Part shown: positions 22,834 to 32,335 of the stretch, one piece after another
How the letters are laid out: every line of letters begins with the position of its first letter
Numbering within the stretch: position 1 is the first letter of the stretch
Assembly (NCBI GenBank): GCA_905221605.1
Contig: CAJNDS010002822.1
Location: 1-64,000, forward strand
Direction of reading: 5' to 3'
DNA from: Symbiodinium natans
Taxonomy: Eukaryota > Sar > Dinophyceae > Suessiales > Symbiodiniaceae
DNA: 64,000 nucleotides
The notes under the pieces: generated by a model
What the model was told of the DNA's origin: nothing
Database searches by the model: none
The model's input: only the letters and a program-made list of their open reading frames with translations
Program-made: the position numbers and the translations under genes

Positions 22834-23751
22834 ATGTCCAGAGCACCTGTGCAGTCGAGATCCTCACTGCCAGCAAGTGATGGGTTGGAGTCATCTCACC
22901 CAACTTGCTCTGCAGAGAGCCAGAAAGAAGGCACGGCCCGACTGGAGGGCGAAGCAGCCCGGCTTGGGGAACTCTTCCCTTATGCGAGTCCTCTTACAGC
23001 CGGCTGTGGAGTTTCTCCAGCCTTGGAAGACCAGGTAAGTTGCTCGAGCAGCCTGGCAAGTGCAGAGCGAACTTGGGCCCATAGAGCCAATTGTGGCTCC
23101 AGCCAAGGCAGGACTTTTCACCAAGCACTCTGCTTTCGCTGGTTTCACAAGGGCCGGAAAGAATGGCTGCTCCTCGCAGAGGACAGCAGCGTGTATTTTG
23201 TTCGCACCAGCAAATCCGGCAAAACAGTTAGAGCCGGACCTTGTGGGCAATGGCGATGCATGGAAGACCCAGCAGAGCTCCACGGGGGAACGGGGGGCGA
23301 CCCGCCCGTGCAGTGGCTTCGCCTGTTAAACTTTAACTGCACTGGCTGTGGTAATATTCCAACCCATAACCTCAGTTTTGTGCCAGGTCCTGGGAAAAGG
23401 CAACCAGCGATCTTGCACGGAGAGGATGGAAGACGCATCGAGCTCCACTGTGCCCTTTGTCTAGAAAACTTTCTAGCTTGCACGTGGAGCTGGCCGAGTT
23501 TTGACCAAGCAGTTAGGAGACCGGTGTTCCTGGACGACGCTTCCCTTGCTGACTTGCGTCAGTTAGGTCACCAAGTTATGCAGCCCGCACAGCCTTCGCT
23601 GGTTCCGCTGTCTTCTGCAGCCAGCGCACATGGCTGGACTTTCCTTGAGGAAGGGTGTTCTCAGGATCCAGACTCCCCAGAAGAAGCATGCAGCAGTGAT
23701 TGGCAAGTGTGTGGCTTTGAAGATTTGGAAGACATCCCATGGGAGGTCTGA
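22834..23751 (+). CDS. Array unit 10 ORF, 305 aa, unknown function
   Basis: Full-length consensus-like copy. Its leader has a longer but damaged spliced-leader relic (CGTAGTGATGGCTCAAG, 22699-22715), which retains the CGTAG block missing from other units. A one-base deletion just before the ATG (CATTGAGCC) does not affect the ORF. This is the last full unit before the LINE. Confidence 0.5.
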   Translation: MSRAPVQSRSSLPASDGLESSHPTCSAESQKEGTARLEGEAARLGELFPYASPLTAGCGVSPALEDQVSCSSSLASAERTWAHRANCGSSQGRTFHQALCFRWFHKGRKEWLLLAEDSSVYFVRTSKSGKTVRAGPCGQWRCMEDPAELHGGTGGDPPVQWLRLLNFNCTGCGNIPTHNLSFVPGPGKRQPAILHGEDGRRIELHCALCLENFLACTWSWPSFDQAVRRPVFLDDASLADLRQLGHQVMQPAQPSLVPLSSAASAHGWTFLEEGCSQDPDSPEEACSSDWQVCGFEDLEDIPWEV

Positions 23752-25215
23752 CCTACTTCAGCCCCAACCCACCCAAATTGCAGGAGCTTTGCCCTGCCAG
23801 AATCAAGGGCGAGACTATCCCCTCCGGAATCCATTCAGGGTGAGGCTTCTCCCCGTTTCAATCAGTGACGGTCTTTCGAGTCCGTTTCCAAATTGTGAGT
23901 GCCTCAGGGCACCAAAGAGAATCTTGCATAGAATTGGATCATGATTTGATCGCATAAGGTTGCAGGTGTAAGAATGCAAGCAAGCAAGTGCTCAGTCCCG
24001 GCACATACCCAGATCCATCCATCGGAATATTCGCAGTCGTTCCGTTGGTCACCCTGCAGGACAAGCCGCCTTGATGTGGCTTTAGTACAGCCTGACACCG
24101 GTTTGGCCCCCTTGTTCGGTCTGTTGAGCAGACCGCTGGACCGGGTTTTCGGGCTCAGGAGCTTGCGGGTCTTCCACAGGCCCAACACGGGGTTCTCGCA
24201 AACACAGCGCCCGAAAGGATAACGTTAGAACCGGACCCTGAAGATCCTCACTGGTTGATGAGGGGAGGGAGCGCGCTGAGATGTTGGGGAACGGACGAGG
24301 ATCCTAGTACTTACCGGTCGGTTGTGGCCGAGGGCATGCTGCCCGGCATCAGTTTGGGGTTACCCGTGTTTGGCCTGCCGAGGATTTCCTTTGAGTTTCC
24401 TGCAGGGTGCTGTTGTTTCTCTCCGGGTGGTGCAAGCCCATCCTGGAGGAAGCCTAGCGGCAGGCGTTGTTTGGTAGGGACCAAAACCTAGGCTGACGGA
24501 CAGCCTGAGGCACCAGATTGCGGAGGTTAAAGGCTGTGGCTCGGTGCCCGAAAGCCTGCCCAGCTGAGATGCCCAAATCAACCAAGCCCTCCCTGCGTGC
24601 AAGTGGTGTGGGCTCCTCTGGAGCCGCTGAGGTTGAACCAGTGAGTAAGAGCGAGAAAGCTGGTTCTTCCTCCCTGGTGAGTAAGTGCGAGAAAACCAGG
24701 TCAGCATACGGGGCAAACAGGAGCTCAGTGCTGCTGCGGCATGAGTTTCTGGGGCCTAGGTTAGTAAGTGCGAGAAAGCTTAGGCCTGCTCCGGAGGTTG
24801 GCGACTTTTGCCTTCCACTTGTTTGCAGTTTGTACAGGCATTGCCCATGTGTCGGTTCCGGACCTTCTGCCTTTTCTGAGTGAGCCGAATGTGGGTGAGT
24901 TTCTCCCCTGTACAGGCAGGGCTTATAGGGTAGGCAGTACAGACCAGGCAGTTCAACCTGCAGAACATTTGCCTAGGGCTTTGTATAGAGCCAAACCAGT
25001 GAGTAGCCGTAGGCCGCCGAGCTTCTCGCGGAACTGGTTAAGCCCTCATTGCTTTCTCTCGGTGTTCCCTGCACATAGTTCGGCCGTGTTAAGCAGGCCA
25101 AGGACACCTCGAGAGTTTTTCCTTTTCTGTGCATAGTTAATACCTTCCGGAACTTCGGTTCCGAAGAGCCTAACCTGGCTAGCGACGCAGCCCGCTTTCG
25201 AGTGATATATGTGAC

Positions 25216-25235
25216 CCGTAGCCATTTGGCTCAAG
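25216..25235 (+). promoter_or_regulatory. Fossil dinoflagellate spliced leader
   Basis: The sequence is CCGTAGCCATTTGGCTCAAG. The known dinoflagellate spliced leader has TTTT where this has TTT and is otherwise the same from its second base. It lies exactly at the junction of the array tail and the LINE. Ten bases on, TTTCGGCTCAA looks like a second decayed relic. A genomic spliced leader at this point means the inserted copy came from a trans-spliced mRNA. Confidence 0.85.
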
Positions 25236-25800
25236 TTTCGGCTCAACCCCGGTGGGGTGCACACAGTAGCTGAGCGGTAGCTGTGGTGAACCAGCCTCGA
25301 GTCCTCAAACTGACGTTGGGGGAACAGGCCTCATTCAACCCCAGCTTGTCCGTAGTTAGAGCCATCTGTGTGTCAGTGCAAGGTGAGTCTCTCCCTTGCT
25401 GCTAGGCTGAGCAGCAAGTGAGTCTCTCCTTGTTCCCTCCGGCCTCCGGCCTGGGGTCCCCCACACCACGGCGGGCAGAGAGCGATCTCGCACACCCGAG
25501 GTGCAGCGCTTTGGGGTAGCCGAGAGGGTTCCCTTGGAGGAATCAATCAAGCCCTATTTACAAGCCGAGTTCGAGGAGCAGCCCAGTGCCCGTGACCTCA
25601 CACCGGGGCAGAGGGTCACAAACCAACTCCGTGCTTTGGCTCGTTGGTCTAAGACCAGGAACGACTGGATCGTCGACGCTGGGAAACTTCTGTCGGAGGC
25701 CTGCCGGCAGAAGTGGTGTGCCGAACTCAATAAGTCCAACATCTGAGCCCTTCCTTCAGGCTAGGAGCCTCTGTTTTCTACTTGGCTCTTCCTGACCAAG
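25236..25800 (+). other. LINE leader region
   Basis: The first ~100 bp parallel the array-unit leader (CCCCGGTGGGG hairpin, box-like GAGCGGTAGC). At 25379-25430 two bulged hairpins share the core GAG-TCT-CTC, one with GCAAGG/CCTTGC arms and one with CAAG/CTTG arms. An open frame at 25501-25746 (81 codons, GTG start, same frame as ORF1, ending in TGA) is mostly helical in character with several Trp residues. It might be a small upstream ORF, but nothing confirms it. Confidence 0.5.
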
Positions 25801-26763
25801 ATGAGCTTCACAACCTGCGAGCATTGCTATACAGGATGGGTTCCTCGCCAGGACCTAGCTTGGTATCCCACCTGTTGGCATTGTGGTAAACCGTGGAAAA
25901 AGAAGCCAAAGAAAACGGGGGATTGGTCCTGGGGCACAGAGAGGAAGTGGACGCCAGAGCGGGTGAGAATCTCCCCAAAAGCTCAAAAGGGCATCAGAGC
26001 AGTGAAGGCCCTAGATCAGGCATGGCAGCACCTGGACGAAGGAGCCCGGACTGCGTTAGAAGCCGCAGGCTGGACCCCGACGCACCCGCAACCACCCCCG
26101 GGCCTGGAAGCCAGAGGAGCCATGTCCGATCAAGAATACAAGGAGGCCGCTCAGAGCCTGTGGAACGGAGCAGATGAAGCAGCCAAGATTCTGCTCAAGG
26201 AAGCAGGCATAGAGGAGCCCAAGGATGAGCAAATGGAGGAGGTTCCACCAAAAGTGCGACTTCAGAAAACAATGGCGGCCTACAAACAGAACACGAATGA
26301 GCTTCGCTCGCTCATTGCCAAGAAGGTTCAGCTCCAAAGCCGCACCGAAAGGCTCAAGGAACAGTTTGAGCAGAGTATGAAAGAACTTGCAGCAATGTCG
26401 GAGAAAATCGCCCAGAAAGAGCAGGACATCCTCAAGATCCAATCTGCAGTCAAGGAGCAGGTTGAAAAGGAGGATCAACCAAAGCAGGCCGTTGAAGCCA
26501 GCAGGCTCCTAAGATGTGCCGGCATTGCCCTCACGCCTGAGCAGCAGGCGCAGCTGAACAGGCATTTCAGACATGAGGCCGAAGAAGGGGAGCCCCAGAA
26601 TTTCCCCACCTGGAAGAAGGAGGTGGGAGTACCGGCCGAGTTGATAGGTGCTGCCCTTCCAGAGGGAACAGAGTTCGGCCCGACAAGAAGAAGATTGGAT
26701 TTTCGGAGTAGCCCGACCGAGGGTCGAGCTACTCCCCTTGAAAGTCAGGATGAGCATCTGTAG
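25801..26763 (+). CDS. LINE ORF1: zinc ribbon plus coiled-coil protein
   Basis: A 320-residue protein from ATG 25801. The N-terminus holds a treble-clef/ribbon-like set, C6-x2-C9 and C25-x2-C28, followed by a Lys-rich stretch. Residues about 152-226 are strongly heptad-like (Leu/Ile with Glu/Lys/Gln) and should form a coiled coil; the C-terminal ~90 residues are polar with no recognised domain. LINE ORF1 proteins commonly trimerise through coiled coils and bind RNA, so a nucleic-acid chaperone role is likely by position and build (inference); no RRM is visible. The frame stops at a single TAG (26761-26763) and then stays open into the endonuclease ORF, so readthrough could make a fusion. Two GAG-N3-CTC hairpins (25965, 26726) lie inside, neither in codon register. 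Confidence 0.75.
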   Translation: MSFTTCEHCYTGWVPRQDLAWYPTCWHCGKPWKKKPKKTGDWSWGTERKWTPERVRISPKAQKGIRAVKALDQAWQHLDEGARTALEAAGWTPTHPQPPPGLEARGAMSDQEYKEAAQSLWNGADEAAKILLKEAGIEEPKDEQMEEVPPKVRLQKTMAAYKQNTNELRSLIAKKVQLQSRTERLKEQFEQSMKELAAMSEKIAQKEQDILKIQSAVKEQVEKEDQPKQAVEASRLLRCAGIALTPEQQAQLNRHFRHEAEEGEPQNFPTWKKEVGVPAELIGAALPEGTEFGPTRRRLDFRSSPTEGRATPLESQDEHL

Positions 26764-28476
26764 GGCACAGGGCCACAGTGGAGTGAGGCGCGGCACTCCC
26801 TCTGGCAAGGGCCCGCAGCGTACGCGTCACAGTTTTGCAGTCTAGCAGGTGGATGTGCACCTTTGGAGCAGCCAGTTTTTCTGCCCCCTCAGGAGGGTTA
26901 CAGGCTTCGGCGCCATTGGAGACCGAAGCAAGGAGGCAAGGAGACCCAGGGCAGTCAGGGCCCGCGACTGAGCCCTGTGGTCAAATATGTTCTAAACAGG
27001 CTGGACTCCGCCTGCAAGACTTACACGACCATGGCTCATGATGAGCAAGCCCCAGTTCCCACACAAGGGTTTGGGGCGAAATTTTGCAGCACTCCGACTA
27101 CTCTCGACTCTGACCGAGGAGCTACTCCCCTGCTCTTACCGGCGGATACGGAGCATGAAGAGAGTTTCTCCTTCAGCACGCAGGAGCAGCCTGTTTGTGC
27201 AGAAGGTACGGCTAGTGTAAACAAGTGGCTTTCGAGGAGTAGGAGAAAGACCACTCCCAGAAAGACAGCACTGGCCTTTGTTAAAGCGGAGTCGCAAGTT
27301 GGCCTCAGTGGCCCCAAATTCTTTCCCGCGTCTTTGCTAGATGATAGCGACATGACGCAAACCCCAGCAACTTGTACAGCTTCAGTGGGAACCAGACTAC
27401 CTTCAGGGCATACTGGTCAAAAAACCAGGAAGAAGCATGCCCTCGTGGAACCACGAAACCGAAAGCAAGCCAAGCTGTGGCACAAGTTAGAGGTTCAACT
27501 CGACGGACAGCACGCTATCAGTGCCGAAGCCGAAGAGACAATCATTGAACTAGCGGACCAAGCCCCTCAGAACGAAGGGCTATTGGAGCACTGGACCTTG
27601 GAGCAGCTTTTCAGCTGTGCTTCTCGAGGCCCGTCGGTAGGGGTATCACCCTTGAGGATGGCTCTCAAGGACGTGCAACAGCAGCTAAGCCTTCCCTCCA
27701 AAGAACCACTTCAAATTCGCTCTTCCAATGTCACCAGCTGGAGGGCGGAAATTGTTACCTGGCTTGACCAACTCAAGGAGCCGGTTGTGTGCCTTCAAGA
27801 AACCCACCTTATCGGAGACTCAAGAGAATCAGCGGCCCGGAAAGCAGCTCGATGCGGCTATGAGTTGCATGGCGGGTCGGGCTCCCCTGGTCAAGGGAAA
27901 GGAGTCCTCGGAGGTACGGGGATCTTGGTCCGTAAGCATTGGCAAGCCCGGTTCTTGAATCATGTTTCTTTTGAGGGGGGCGGTTTCACTGCAGTTGCGG
28001 TCAGAACTAGACAGGCGGAGATTGCATGTTTCAGCGTCTACTTGCGGTCAGGTGTAGCGTATGATTCGCACCCTAATGCTGAAATCCTGTCCCGCCTAAT
28101 GGCAACTATAAAGGCTCACTCCGGGCACTGGTTTGCCATAGGGGATTGGAATGTGGCTCCAGAGGAGCTCCTGGCCAGCAACATCCTCAGTGAACTTCAG
28201 GCCTACCCGATTGTGACTGGGCAGGCTACGTGTGATAGTGGCAACGAACTTGACTACTGCATCTGCAGCAGCAAGCTCAGGAGCATCTCCAGCATCGCTG
28301 CAGATTGGACTGCTCCACATCGGCCCCACTCTAGCCTGATCCTCACTTGCGATACGATGGGGGGCCAGTGTAAGGTTTTCCAGCTTCCTGCGTTTGGACC
28401 TGTTGGTGAAGTGGCAGGGTGTAGCAGGAAATTGCCGTGCATCACGCATATCAAGTGGATGGGGCGAGATTTCTGA
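26764..28476 (+). CDS. LINE endonuclease ORF (APE/EEP domain)
   Basis: The frame is open from directly after the ORF1 TAG to 28476. The first 270 residues or so are low-complexity and basic, with no recognised domain. Counting from the TTG at 26863, residues ~285-497 are an exonuclease-endonuclease-phosphatase domain: SSNV (N289), LQETH (E313), SVYLRSG, GDWNVAPEE (D428, N430), LDY (D464) and a final PHSSL (H489) where SDH-like motifs usually stand. This family nicks target DNA for target-primed reverse transcription. No ATG lies near the frame start; the first in-frame ATG is near 27031. Translation may therefore need readthrough of the TAG, splicing, or re-initiation. The 3' end overlaps the RT frame by about 137 nt in another phase. 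Confidence 0.8.
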   Translation, partial: GTGPQWSEARHSLWQGPAAYASQFCSLAGGCAPLEQPVFLPPQEGYRLRRHWRPKQGGKETQGSQGPRLSPVVKYVLNRLDSACKTYTTMAHDEQAPVPTQGFGAKFCSTPTTLDSDRGATPLLLPADTEHEESFSFSTQEQPVCAEGTASVNKWLSRSRRKTTPRKTALAFVKAESQVGLSGPKFFPASLLDDSDMTQTPATCTASVGTRLPSGHTGQKTRKKHALVEPRNRKQAKLWHKLEVQLDGQHAISAEAEETIIELADQAPQNEGLLEHWTLEQLFSCASRGPSVGVSPLRMALKDVQQQLSLPSKEPLQIRSSNVTSWRAEIVTWLDQLKEPVVCLQETHLIGDSRESAARKAARCGYELHGGSGSPGQGKGVLGGTGILVRKHWQARFLNHVSFEGGGFTAVAVRTRQAEIACFSVYLRSGVAYDSHPNAEILSRLMATIKAHSGHWFAIGDWNVAPEELLASNILSELQAYPIVTGQATCDSGNELDYCICSSKLRSISSIAADWTAPHRPHSSLILTCDTMGGQCKVFQLPAFGPVGEVAGCSRKLPCITHIKWMGRDF

Positions 28477-31400
28477 TGAAGTCTCGGTGGCATTTGCCGC
28501 CCTGGCACAAGAGTGTTCGGCAACGGTGTGTCCCGAAGAAACCGCCGTCCGGGGCATCACCTTGTCATTGAAACACGGTCGACTTCTGGCCCCGTCCAAA
28601 GTCTATAAGTACACGGACAATCATGCAAAATGGCAGAGGCTGCAGGTCTGGACAAATAAAACCCCCCAAAAAATCATCAAAGCCGATGAGCTCGAGAACC
28701 TGTTGTCAGGCCTGATTGATTCCGAGGCCCAGGAAATCAATGGCGACAAACAGGCAAAGATCAAATCCCTTCTCGCCGGGGAAGACGACATCGATACCCG
28801 CAAGTGGATCGAGGACGAAGCCTCAAAGGCCCAAAAGGAGCACGTCCGTTGCGATAAGGAGCGTTACAAGGAGTGGCTTGACGGCGCCGTTCAGAAAGGA
28901 ATGAGGCCTCTCTTCCGTGCCATGAAAAGCCATGAATCTGGTCTGGATAGGCCTTTCCAAACAATGGAACCCATGCTACGTCCATACTGCCGATTGGCCC
29001 AGTGGCAACCGATATGGCAAGGAGAGTTCGAGCCTGTTCCAACCGTTTTTCCCCTACTGCTCGAAGAAGCCAAGCGAGAGGCCGAGCTACTCCCTCCGCT
29101 AGACCCGCTGGCAATCATGCTCCGCATCAAACGTCTGCCTCTGAAAGCCCCAGGACCAGATGGATGGACGATTCCCTTCCTTAAAGCCCTGCCTGAAAAA
29201 CGGGTCGAGGATCTCACCCATTTCTTTCACCTTGTGGAAAAAACCGGCCAGGCCCCGCATCAGTGGTGTACCACTCAGGTCACCATGCTTGTTAAGTCGG
29301 AAGAGATTGAACGCCCGATTGCTTTATGCCATGTAGCGTACAAGCTTTGGACCCAAGCCAGGTACAACCTGGTGGCTGAATGGATAGCCCGCTTTGAGCT
29401 AGTAGCTCCGTGGGACGCGGCCCGCCCAGGACAAGCTTGTTTGGACATTTCTGTCCGCAGAGTCTTCCTCTCCGAAATCAGCCGTTCGAGAGGTTTAAGT
29501 CGGGTGAGTATTTTCATCGACCTCACGACCTTTTATGAGACAGTCGAGCATGAGCTGTTGATCCAACAAGCCAAAATCCTGGGTTTCCCCCAGGTCGTCC
29601 TCAATATAGCGCTCCAGATATATCGAGGCGAAAGACTGATCTCCTCTGAGGGTCGAGTTTCTCACCCCTTATGGGCCAGCAGGGGCATAATGGCAGGCTG
29701 CCCCATAGCCCCTGCCCTGGCAAAGCTGGCACTGTTTCCCACTTGCCAGAAAGTTTACCAGTCGAACCGGATCCAGTCCATGGATGTGTGGCTGGATGAC
29801 ATCTCTGTCGATGTCGAGCACCGCGAACCGCAGACAGCAGCAAGGCAGGCGATTGCAGTGTTCCGCACGCTTCAGTCGGAGCTAGGAGCAGCCAAGCTGC
29901 AGCTCAGCATCCGGAAGTCCGCTTTTGTATGCTCTGATGGGTCTGCGGAAAAAGAACTCCGTATCAGGAGAAAGGTCAAAGAGCCGCAGGTGCAAAGTCT
30001 CGTCAAAGACCTGGGGGCGGATTCGTCTGGAGGCCGAAGGAGGCGGGTAAAGACCTCAAACAGCCGCATTCAGAAAGCGGTCAAGAGGAGCGGCAAACTT
30101 CATCGGTTAGGGCTAGGCCAGAAAAAGCATGCGATTCGCGCTTTTAAAACCAGCGCCTTTACGGCGGGCACCTGGGGGCACCAGGCCCAAGGGCTATCTC
30201 CAAAGAGAATGAAGGTGGTGAGGGGAATGGCGGTGTCCCACTCCACCAGACTGGCGCTTGGTTCAGCGGACGTGGTCTTTGATATGGGCGAGTTTAATGT
30301 CCAAGACCCGGTTATCCGCATCGTTCTGGAACACTGGGACAGCCTAAGCCGGTGCGTTGCTATCAATGGCCCGTGCGCGCCACGCTTTCAACAAGCATGG
30401 GGGGTAACGTGGAAAAGACTTGCGAGAGCGGCTCACCCCTGGAGACTAGCAGCAGGCCCGATTGCAGCTATGGTGTGCTATCTTCGCGACATGGGTTTTG
30501 AAGCTCCCACCATGGAAGTCTGGTCGAGGCCAGACCTCACCATTAGACTCGAGTGGGGAAACGCCATAACGGCACGGCAGGTGAAGGAGCAGCTGCGCGG
30601 AGCCATGCTGCGCGATCGTTGGGGGCGAATTGCAAACCAGCACGGCGGCGGAGGAGCCGAGCATGGTTTAGATTGGTCGACCCACAGGAGCCTGCTAAGA
30701 AAGGCCAAAGGGAACACTCTAAAGGTAACAGGGCTACGCATGGTCTGGCAAGGCGCTGTAGCCTTCAACGGACATGGAGGGCACGCGGTGTGCACGCGGT
30801 GCGGTGGGGCCAACTCCTTCGTGCATGCGCTCCACACTTGCCCTGCGTGGGCAGCGCACGACATTGGCCCCGACCCTGAGTGGAGGAGTAGGGTGGATGC
30901 ACCAGAATGTTTCTGGCTGAGAGGGCTAGTCCCAGCCCCGCTTACCAGGCACCCTGACCACCCTCCCTTGGCCCTTGAAACCCTTGTTGAGGGAAACCTT
31001 GAAGCAGCGGCACTGAGTTGCCAACCTGTCTGGTTTGGTACAGACGGATCAGGAGGACCACAGGCCTCCGATCCCAGGCTCAGAATGGCAACCTGGAGCT
31101 TAGTTGCCATACAGCGCAAGGACGGCCATCTGCCGGCATGCTGCTGGCAAGGCCCGGAGCCGGATCCAGCCTACAAGATTGTGGGGTATGCGGTGGGAGC
31201 CCTTCAGGTAGGTTTCACGGTCAATGACGCCGAGTCAAAGGCACTTGACTTCCTTTTGGGCCTGTCCAACCAAAACAATTTTGTTGCCTGCGATAGCAAA
31301 ATTGCGCTCACCAGACTTAAAAACCCCAACGCCCATTTCCTTTGGCCTAGTTTATGGACCGCAGGTCAGGATGACCGCAACAGATTAAAACCGGTCTGGA

Positions 31401-32332
31401 CAAAAGGGCACTTAACCAAAGAGGAGCACGCAGCCAGGCATGGCGCAGGCTCCCTATGGGCCTGGGAAGCCAACAGACATGCAGACTGGCTGTGCGGTCA
31501 GAAGGCCAAAGAGATTCTGTCACAAGAGCATGTGGCAAAAGTCAAGCAAATTGACAGCACTGCACGAGAGATCTCCACTTTCTTAGGAAAGCGAGCTGAG
31601 TTCCTCCTCGCCAACTGCCCGCTGCCCTCAGCTAATGAGGTCAAATTTGAGAGAAAGGCTAAGGCCAAGGCCGCGCCTCCCCCCAAAAAAGGACCCAATA
31701 AAAAACAGCTTCTTTTGCATGCAGTCAAGGAGGCGAGTCCTCAGACCATGCACAATTGGAAAATCTCTAGCGGTGAAAGCACCAACAACCTGTGCATTAA
31801 GTGTGAAGGGTGCGGGCTTTACGTGCAACAAGTCGATCCGCATGAGGTGGTTGTGCACGTTCTTCAGTTCCCGTGCCAGAGTCTGCCTGTGCCCACCTCG
31901 ACTCCGTGGGGCTTTCATGTGTCTCACCACATGATCAACCTTGGAGAGTCAGTGGTATGCAAAAAGTGTGGCGCTTTCCAAGCTGTCAGAATCCTAAAGG
32001 CCAAACCGGGATGTCAAGGTAGGTGCAGCCAGGTCTGCAAGAAGCCTAACAGCAAATTCCAAGAAGCCCAAAAAAGAAGCCTAGACCCCAAGGCAGGCGT
32101 GAAAGCCTTCTTTGGCTTGAGGCAGAGTTGCTCGCCCCATCCCGCAGCCGTTGTGCCTTCAAACACCAGCGTAAGTGAAGCAGTGGCAAGTAGCAGCACA
32201 GGAGAGTCTCTCCCTCAGATTCCTCCTTTGCCTCCTCAGGCCACACCCGCTTTTCCCAAGCCTAAAGCAAAAATTAAAGCCAAAGCAAAAAAGGATGGCC
32301 TGACACAAACCGCTCTCTCTTTTAGGAAGTGA
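28340..32332 (+). CDS. LINE reverse transcriptase / RNase H ORF
   Basis: The frame opens after a TGA at 28337 and has no convincing ATG at its start; a +1 shift from the endonuclease frame in 28340-28476 would join them. Numbering from the TTG at 28394, the RT shows KAPGPDGW (251-258), motif A FIDLTTFYETV with D376, motif B SRGIMAGCPIAP and motif C WLDDI (D468, D469). A CCHC knuckle (C-x2-C-x7-H-x4-C) lies near 799-815. An RNase H domain follows at ~875-1040 with the acidic set GTDGSGG, DAESKAL, CDSKIAL and HADWL. The C-terminal ~250 residues are Lys-rich with more CxxC pairs (~1134-1220). The role is reverse transcription of the element RNA at the nicked target, with RNA removal by RNase H. 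Stop TGA 32330-32332 is followed three bases later by the ATG of the next ORF. Confidence 0.88.
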   Translation, partial: SSLAIRWGASVRFSSFLRLDLLVKWQGVAGNCRASRISSGWGEISDEVSVAFAALAQECSATVCPEETAVRGITLSLKHGRLLAPSKVYKYTDNHAKWQRLQVWTNKTPQKIIKADELENLLSGLIDSEAQEINGDKQAKIKSLLAGEDDIDTRKWIEDEASKAQKEHVRCDKERYKEWLDGAVQKGMRPLFRAMKSHESGLDRPFQTMEPMLRPYCRLAQWQPIWQGEFEPVPTVFPLLLEEAKREAELLPPLDPLAIMLRIKRLPLKAPGPDGWTIPFLKALPEKRVEDLTHFFHLVEKTGQAPHQWCTTQVTMLVKSEEIERPIALCHVAYKLWTQARYNLVAEWIARFELVAPWDAARPGQACLDISVRRVFLSEISRSRGLSRVSIFIDLTTFYETVEHELLIQQAKILGFPQVVLNIALQIYRGERLISSEGRVSHPLWASRGIMAGCPIAPALAKLALFPTCQKVYQSNRIQSMDVWLDDISVDVEHREPQTAARQAIAVFRTLQSELGAAKLQLSIRKSAFVCSDGSAEKELRIRRKVKEPQVQSLVKDLGADSSGGRRRRVKTSNSRIQKAVKRSGKLHRLGLGQKKHAIRAFKTSAFTAGTWGHQAQGLSPKRMKVVRGMAVSHSTRLALGSADVVFDMGEFNVQDPVIRIVLEHWDSLSRCVAINGPCAPRFQQAWGVTWKRLARAAHPWRLAAGPIAAMVCYLRDMGFEAPTMEVWSRPDLTIRLEWGNAITARQVKEQLRGAMLRDRWGRIANQHGGGGAEHGLDWSTHRSLLRKAKGNTLKVTGLRMVWQGAVAFNGHGGHAVCTRCGGANSFVHALHTCPAWAAHDIGPDPEWRSRVDAPECFWLRGLVPAPLTRHPDHPPLALETLVEGNLEAAALSCQPVWFGTDGSGGPQASDPRLRMATWSLVAIQRKDGHLPACCWQGPEPDPAYKIVGYAVGALQVGFTVNDAESKALDFLLGLSNQNNFVACDSKIALTRLKNPNAHFLWPSLWTAGQDDRNRLKPVWTKGHLTKEEHAARHGAGSLWAWEANRHADWLCGQKAKEILSQEHVAKVKQIDSTAREISTFLGKRAEFLLANCPLPSANEVKFERKAKAKAAPPPKKGPNKKQLLLHAVKEASPQTMHNWKISSGESTNNLCIKCEGCGLYVQQVDPHEVVVHVLQFPCQSLPVPTSTPWGFHVSHHMINLGESVVCKKCGAFQAVRILKAKPGCQGRCSQVCKKPNSKFQEAQKRSLDPKAGVKAFFGLRQSCSPHPAAVVPSNTSVSEAVASSSTGESLPQIPPLPPQATPAFPKPKAKIKAKAKKDGLTQTALSFRK

Positions 32333-32335
32333 GCT

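Larger units (their letters stand above)
1..25215 (+). repeat. Head-to-tail array of ~2.5 kb retroposon-like units
   Basis: Ten full units follow one another without spacer, beginning near 80, 2596, 5141, 7651, 10171, 12689, 15199, 17690, 20188 and 22697; bases 1-79 are the tail of an earlier unit. Each unit opens with a spliced-leader relic (TGGCTCAAG), then a GC-rich leader, a 305-codon ORF, ~1.4 kb of non-coding DNA, and a fixed tail ending GAGTGATATATGTGA. The first ~100 bp and last ~130 bp match the ends of the LINE at 25216-34017, so the units are best read as non-autonomous relatives or passengers of that LINE (inference). Adjacent units share private variants (6 with 7, 8 with 9), which points to local duplication or conversion after retroposition. 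Unit 4 has the most diverged tail (9400-10170), with a C-run near 9882. Unit 7 lacks ~24 bp near 17324. Confidence 0.9.

Noticed and set aside
1-25215. CRISPR-like array
   Set aside because: Units are ~2.5 kb near-identical copies with no short repeat-spacer structure.
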